Assembly (NCBI RefSeq): GCF_019890725.1
Contig: NZ_JAINZZ010000012.1
Span: 1 to 64,000, forward strand
Direction of reading: 5' to 3'
Source: Actinacidiphila acidipaludis
GTDB lineage: Bacteria; Actinomycetota; Actinomycetes; Streptomycetales; Streptomycetaceae
DNA: 64,000 nt
The notes below the pieces were generated by a model. That model saw nothing but the letters and a program-made list of their open reading frames with translations, ran no database searches and had not been told where the DNA came from. This document shows positions 61,719 to 64,000 of the stretch, in pieces. Each line of letters starts with the position of its first letter. Position 1 is the stretch's first letter. A program made the translations under genes and the position numbers.

Positions 61719-64000
61719 ATGGGCGGTGGCGGGTTCACCCATCTCCACGCCGTATCCGGGTTCTCCCTGCGCTACGGGGCCGGGCACGCGGCGCACCTGG
61801 CCGAGCGTGCGGCGGAACGCGGCATGGACGCGCTGGCGCTGACCGACCGGGACACCGTCGCCGGAGTGGTCCGCTTCGCCAAGGCCTGCGAGCGGGCAGG
61901 TGTGCGGCCCCTCTTCGGCGCCGGTCTCGCCGTCCCCGGCTACGACGACGGTCCCCGGCAGCCTGCTGCCCGCCGCCGCACGCCGGCGCGCGGCGGCGCC
62001 TTCGTCGACGAGGGTGCCCCCCGCGCCGTCTTCCTCGCCAGGAACGGTGAGGGCTGGGCGTCCCTGTGCCGGATGATCTCGGCCGCCCATCGCACGACAC
62101 CGGGCGTCGGAGTCGCCGACCGCGCGGTCGCTCCCGCCCGGCCGGCCGGCGGCACGGGCCCCCGGCTGGGCTGGGACGACCTGACCGACCGTGGGCTGTA
62201 CGTGCTGCTCGGGCCGGACTCCGAGGTGGGGCGTGCTCTCGCCGCGGGCCGCCCGGACCGGGCCGCCCGGCTGCTCGGGCCCTGGCGGGAGGTCTACGGC
62301 TCCGCGCTGCGCCTGGAGGCCGTCTGCCACAACCGGCAGGGCACCGGGGCCGGATCGCTGCGGCTGGCGGCCCGGATCGTCGGCTTCGCCGCGGAACAGG
62401 GCGTGACCGCGGTGCTCAGCAACGCGGTGCGCTACCCCGACCCGGACCAGAGCGAGGTCGCCGACATCCTCGACGCCGCCCGCCGGCTGGTGCCCATCGA
62501 CACGCACCGGCCCGAGCGGCTGGACAGCGGCGAGCGCTGGCTCAAGGGCGCCGCCGACATGGGCCGCCTCGCCGAGCGGATCGCCGAGGCCGCCGGGCAG
62601 GGGCGGACCGGCGCCCACCGGCTGCTGCAGGCGACCGAGGAAACCGCCGCGGGGTGTGTGGTGGATCCCCGGGACGACCTGGGCATCGGCCGGCCGCGCT
62701 TCCCCGAGTCCGCGCTCCTGGACGCCAGCGACCGCACCGCCGACCGGATCCTGCACTCGCGCTGTGCCGCCGGCCTGGTCCGCAGGGGCTACGACCGCAA
62801 GGCCCGCTACTGGGACCGGCTGGAGGAGGAGCTGCGGATCATCCGGCGGCTGAACTTCGCACCGTACTTCCTCACCGTCGGCCAGGTCGTCGAGGACGTG
62901 AAAGAGATGCGGGTGCGGGTGGCCGCCCGTGGCTCGGGCGCCGGTTCGCTGGTCAACCACCTGCTGGGCATCGCGTCCGCGGACCCGCTCGAACACGGAC
63001 TGCTCATGGAGCGGTTCCTGTCGGTCCACCGCAAGGAGCTGCCCGACATCGACATCGACGTGGAGTCGGCCCGCCGGATCGACGTCTACCAGGCGATCTT
63101 CGACCGGTTCGGCGCGGAGCGGGTCGCCACCGTCGCCATGCCCGAGACCTACCGGGTCCGGCACGCGGTGCGGGACGTGGGGGCCGCGCTCGGCATGGAC
63201 TCGATGGTCGTCGACCGGCTCGCCAAGTCCTTCCCGCACATCCGGGCCAAGGACGCCCGCGCCGCGCTGGCCGAACTCCCCGAACTGCGCGCGGTGTCCG
63301 GCGAGGACCACGGGCGGCTGTGGGAGCTCGTCGAGGCGCTGGACGGACTGCCGCGCGGGATCGCCATGCACCCGTGCGGTGTCCTGCTGTCCGACGCGAC
63401 CCTGCTGGACCGCACCCCGGTGATGCCGACCAGCGGTGAGGGCTTCCCCATGTCGCAGTTCGACAAGGAGGACGTGGAGGACCTCAAGCTGCTCAAGCTC
63501 GACGTCCTGGGCGTCCGGATGCAGTCCGCGATGGCCTACGCGGTCGACGAGATCGAACGCGCCACCGGCGAGCGGATCGACCTCGACGATCCCCAGGACG
63601 TGCCGCAGGGCGACCAGGCCACCTACGACCTGATCCGGTCGGCGGAGACGCTCGGCTGCTTCCAGATCGAGTCCCCCGGGCAGCGCGACCTGGTCGGCCG
63701 GCTGCAGCCCGCGACCTTCCACGACCTGGTGGTCGACATCTCGCTCTTCCGGCCGGGGCCGGTCGCCGCCGACATGGTGCGGCCCTTCATCGAGGCCCGG
63801 CACGGCCGTGCGCCGATACGGGTGCCGCACCAGGACCTGGAGAAGGTGCTCCGGGAGACCTACGGAGTGGTGGTCTTCCACGAGCAGGTGATCAGGATCT
63901 TCGACGAGATGAGCGGTTGCGGCCTGGCGATCGCGGACGAGCAGCGCCGCGCCCTGTCGGATCCGGAGCGCCAGGGCCAGGTGATGGCCCGGTTCGGCGC
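61719..64000 (+). CDS. dnaE2: error-prone DNA polymerase DnaE2 (ImuC), 5' part
   Basis: The frame is open from ATG 61719 (GGAGG five bases upstream) to the right edge, giving at least 760 codons with no stop. It begins GGGFTHLHAVSGFSLRYGAGHAAHLAERAAERGMDALALTDRDTVAG, the PHP domain of C-family polymerases. The palm has the catalytic Asp motif LPDIDIDVESARRIDVYQAIFDRF and, further on, YGVVVFHEQVIRIFDEMSG. DnaE2 is the non-replicative polymerase of the ImuA'-ImuB-DnaE2 mutasome that makes SOS mutations. The LexA box upstream agrees. Its partners imuA'/imuB are expected beyond the right edge. Confidence 0.95.
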   Translation, partial: MGGGGFTHLHAVSGFSLRYGAGHAAHLAERAAERGMDALALTDRDTVAGVVRFAKACERAGVRPLFGAGLAVPGYDDGPRQPAARRRTPARGGAFVDEGAPRAVFLARNGEGWASLCRMISAAHRTTPGVGVADRAVAPARPAGGTGPRLGWDDLTDRGLYVLLGPDSEVGRALAAGRPDRAARLLGPWREVYGSALRLEAVCHNRQGTGAGSLRLAARIVGFAAEQGVTAVLSNAVRYPDPDQSEVADILDAARRLVPIDTHRPERLDSGERWLKGAADMGRLAERIAEAAGQGRTGAHRLLQATEETAAGCVVDPRDDLGIGRPRFPESALLDASDRTADRILHSRCAAGLVRRGYDRKARYWDRLEEELRIIRRLNFAPYFLTVGQVVEDVKEMRVRVAARGSGAGSLVNHLLGIASADPLEHGLLMERFLSVHRKELPDIDIDVESARRIDVYQAIFDRFGAERVATVAMPETYRVRHAVRDVGAALGMDSMVVDRLAKSFPHIRAKDARAALAELPELRAVSGEDHGRLWELVEALDGLPRGIAMHPCGVLLSDATLLDRTPVMPTSGEGFPMSQFDKEDVEDLKLLKLDVLGVRMQSAMAYAVDEIERATGERIDLDDPQDVPQGDQATYDLIRSAETLGCFQIESPGQRDLVGRLQPATFHDLVVDISLFRPGPVAADMVRPFIEARHGRAPIRVPHQDLEKVLRETYGVVVFHEQVIRIFDEMSGCGLAIADEQRRALSDPERQGQVMARFG

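Overview
The window is about 72-75% GC with strong third-position G/C bias. It uses many GTG and some TTG starts and has long hairpin terminators without U-tracts. It carries the actinobacterial block tlyA-nadK-recN ... pyrG-nudix ... ald-parA-scpA-scpB-rluB ... tyrA-cmk-plsC-der, plus a SepF-like protein, a streptogrisin-type protease, an Rpf/LysM protein and DnaE2. This is chromosomal core of a Streptomyces (Streptomycetaceae). From memory the order resembles the S. coelicolor SCO1739 to about SCO1790 region; I could not run a search. I see no prophage, insertion sequence, CRISPR array, tRNA or large biosynthetic cluster.

Layout. 0-2.3 kb: the 23S-5S spacer, a 5S rRNA gene with terminator, then an Arg/Asp-repeat TPR protein. 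2.3-10.3 kb: a DUF1015 protein, a HAD phosphatase, and an iron-siderophore locus split into two divergent arms (binding protein + reductase; two permeases + ATPase) around one near-consensus iron box, then a small SCP2 protein. 10.4-15.5 kb: a compact operon of a lysine-rich histone-like protein, a small protein, TlyA, NAD kinase and RecN. 15.5-23 kb: a 690-bp GC-rich intergenic stretch, an MraY/WecA-like membrane protein, a glycosyltransferase, a GH15 hydrolase, then pyrG and an ADP-ribose pyrophosphatase. 23-34.3 kb: a 1374-residue STAND-like protein, alanine dehydrogenase, and the segregation group parA, RHH-like protein, scpA, scpB, rluB. 34.5-40.7 kb: two convergent RlaP-like nucleotidyltransferases, then tyrA, cmk, plsC and der. 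40.8-51.3 kb: small conserved proteins, an Rpf/LysM protein, a glycosyltransferase, a PAP2 phosphatase, a DHA2-type MFS exporter, a glutaryl-CoA-dehydrogenase-like enzyme, an ABM protein, a SLATT-like membrane protein and a SepF paralogue. 52-64 kb: a DUF5685 protein with a Cys-rich tail, an orphan Cys-type leader peptide, a luciferase-like oxidoreductase, a DUF1684 protein, a secreted protease, a WYL regulator, a PPOX-fold protein, an ArsR/MFS divergent pair, a 2H phosphoesterase, and dnaE2, which runs off the right edge behind a near-consensus LexA box.

Functionally the window joins housekeeping (CTP and NADP supply, ribosome modification and assembly, chromosome condensation, septation), iron uptake, cell-wall or colony-level proteins, and the start of a mutagenic repair locus. 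The least explained items are the STAND-like protein with an Arg in place of the P-loop Lys, the RlaP pair, the ParA/RHH couple ahead of scpAB, the Cys-rich DUF5685 tail, the orphan leader peptide, and several unassigned palindromes. I did not find a clearly new multi-gene system. The findings list gives the best candidates and what would refute each.
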